A stretch of 64,000 bases of DNA from a bacterium (lineage in GTDB: Bacteria; Verrucomicrobiota; Verrucomicrobiia; Chthoniobacterales; UBA6821), in assembly GCA_021849805.1 (NCBI GenBank), contig JAJZSL010000007.1:1-64000 (forward strand), in the 5' to 3' direction. A program made the position numbers and the translations under genes. Positions 63,413-64,000 of this stretch are shown here, piece after piece (within the stretch, counting starts at the first letter, position 1; each line of letters starts with the position of its first letter). The notes beneath the pieces were generated by a model that saw nothing but the letters and a program-made list of their open reading frames with translations, searched no databases and was not told the DNA's origin.

Positions 63413-64000
63413 TTGAAAATTCTTGACCGTTATCTTCTCTCAGCACTTGGAGTGGCCACGCTGATGGGTGTTAGCCTTCTGAGTCTTGTTCTCGTTCTTG
63501 GCAATGTTTTCAAACAACTCTTAGATTTGCTCATTAATCATGATGTTCCTCTGGGAACAGTTCTTGCTTTTATTGCTTTTGTACTCCCCTTCTCCATGAC
63601 TTTTACAATTCCATGGGGCTTTCTAACAGCACTACTTCTTGTTTTTGGACGTCTTTCTGCAGACAGTGAGCTACTTGCTATGCGCTCGATGGGAATTAGT
63701 TTTAGCAGAATTTTTCTTCCTGTCCTAGCAAGTGCTCTTTTCCTAGCGGCTATTTGTCTTTGGATTAATTTGGAAATTGCTCCTCGAGCTGAAGCTGCCA
63801 TGATGGAGGATCTCTACAAAATAGCGACAAGTAATCCACTCTCTTTTTTCCAAGCAGATGAAGTGAGTGAAGAATTCCCAGATCGGCGGATCTACGTAGG
63901 AGCTCGTGACGGCGACGTCCTCAAGAACCTCTTGGTTTTTGAATTAGAAGGAGGTCACCTCTCCAAGGTTGTTTTTGCTAAGCAAGGTCATCTCTCCTTG
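63413..64000 (+). CDS. LPS export permease, LptF/LptG family (5' part)
   Basis: The frame runs off the right edge. It begins at TTG 63413 as LKILDRYLLSALGVATLMGV, the usual LptF/G start, since no ATG precedes it in frame. Three membrane helices follow, with LSADSELLAMRSMGISFSRI as the LptB-coupling helix and LEIAPRAEAAMMEDLYKI leading into the periplasmic domain. The family order suggests LptF or LptG; sequence here does not decide. A separate member is at 10322..11431. Confidence 0.88.
   Translation, partial: MKILDRYLLSALGVATLMGVSLLSLVLVLGNVFKQLLDLLINHDVPLGTVLAFIAFVLPFSMTFTIPWGFLTALLLVFGRLSADSELLAMRSMGISFSRIFLPVLASALFLAAICLWINLEIAPRAEAAMMEDLYKIATSNPLSFFQADEVSEEFPDRRIYVGARDGDVLKNLLVFELEGGHLSKVVFAKQGHLSL

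Overview
The window most likely comes from a member of the Verrucomicrobiota or a close PVC relative. The strongest marker is the 51-residue basic protein at 9953..10108, which resembles a small basic protein family restricted, as far as I know, to Verrucomicrobia and Chlamydiae. The cell has an outer membrane: lpxD, an OmpH/Skp chaperone, a TamB-like protein, LptF/LptG-type permeases near both ends of the window, and a TonB-dependent receptor. Most genes start without a clear Shine-Dalgarno sequence. Many short interspersed repeats, unrecognised low-complexity proteins and at least two genes broken by in-frame TAA codons suggest a repeat-rich genome that is partly decaying, possibly host-associated. 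That lifestyle is an inference.

Layout. 1-4.2 kb: a gene end, two tandem ROK sugar-kinase paralogues and a sugar-porter gene split by a TAA. 4.3-8.8 kb (minus): cysteine desulfurase, then a cluster with a DUF983 protein, a secreted protein with a caspase-like His/Cys pattern, and two paralogous proteins of unknown function. 9-16.4 kb: pseudouridine synthase, the PVC small basic protein, an Lpt permease, a DinG-type helicase, a tRNA dihydrouridine synthase and an M20 dipeptidase. 16.7-28.9 kb: an Ala-rich envelope protein with a broken C-terminus, TamB, PTS enzyme I, two EamA transporters around tag, a coiled-coil protein and ParB. 29-41 kb: TonB receptor, tRNA-Gly, two PqiA-type proteins, AguB-type amidohydrolase, cyclophilin, lpxD-ompH, a GspE/PilB ATPase and a universal stress protein. 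41-49 kb: DUF2062 protein, membrane-anchored sialidase-like protein, UvrD/PcrA helicase, purN, two small proteins with terminal PLLP/SLLP motifs, rplU-rpmA, tRNA-Leu(AAG). 49-64 kb: rhomboid-like protein, pfkA, YHS protein, M29 aminopeptidase, ybeY-clpS-DUF2017, a PmtA-like methyltransferase, nuoD-tig-clpP, a CAT tRNA, an ATP-grasp-like protein converging on a transporter/hotdog fusion, and the start of an LptF/G gene.

How the genes fit together. ROK kinases, sugar porter, pfkA and ptsI point to sugar uptake and glycolysis, although the porter is interrupted and no PTS permease is present. The tig-clpP and ybeY-clpS groups handle protein folding, proteolysis and ribosome quality control. ompH-lpxD, TamB and the Lpt genes serve outer-membrane assembly.

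Intergenic DNA carries at least five repeat families: A (about 165 bp, perfect 31-bp inverted ends), B (different ends but a core shared with A), C (274 bp, at a stop codon), D (composite elements directly after three stop codons, with nested ATTCCC-N8-GGGAAT palindromes and local tandem arrays), and E (two about 100-nt copies whose closing stem shows one compensatory change). The most unusual protein-level loci are the transporter/hotdog fusion with its overlapping ATP-grasp-like partner, the small PLLP/SLLP proteins, and the caspase-like secreted protein beside the paralogous pair.
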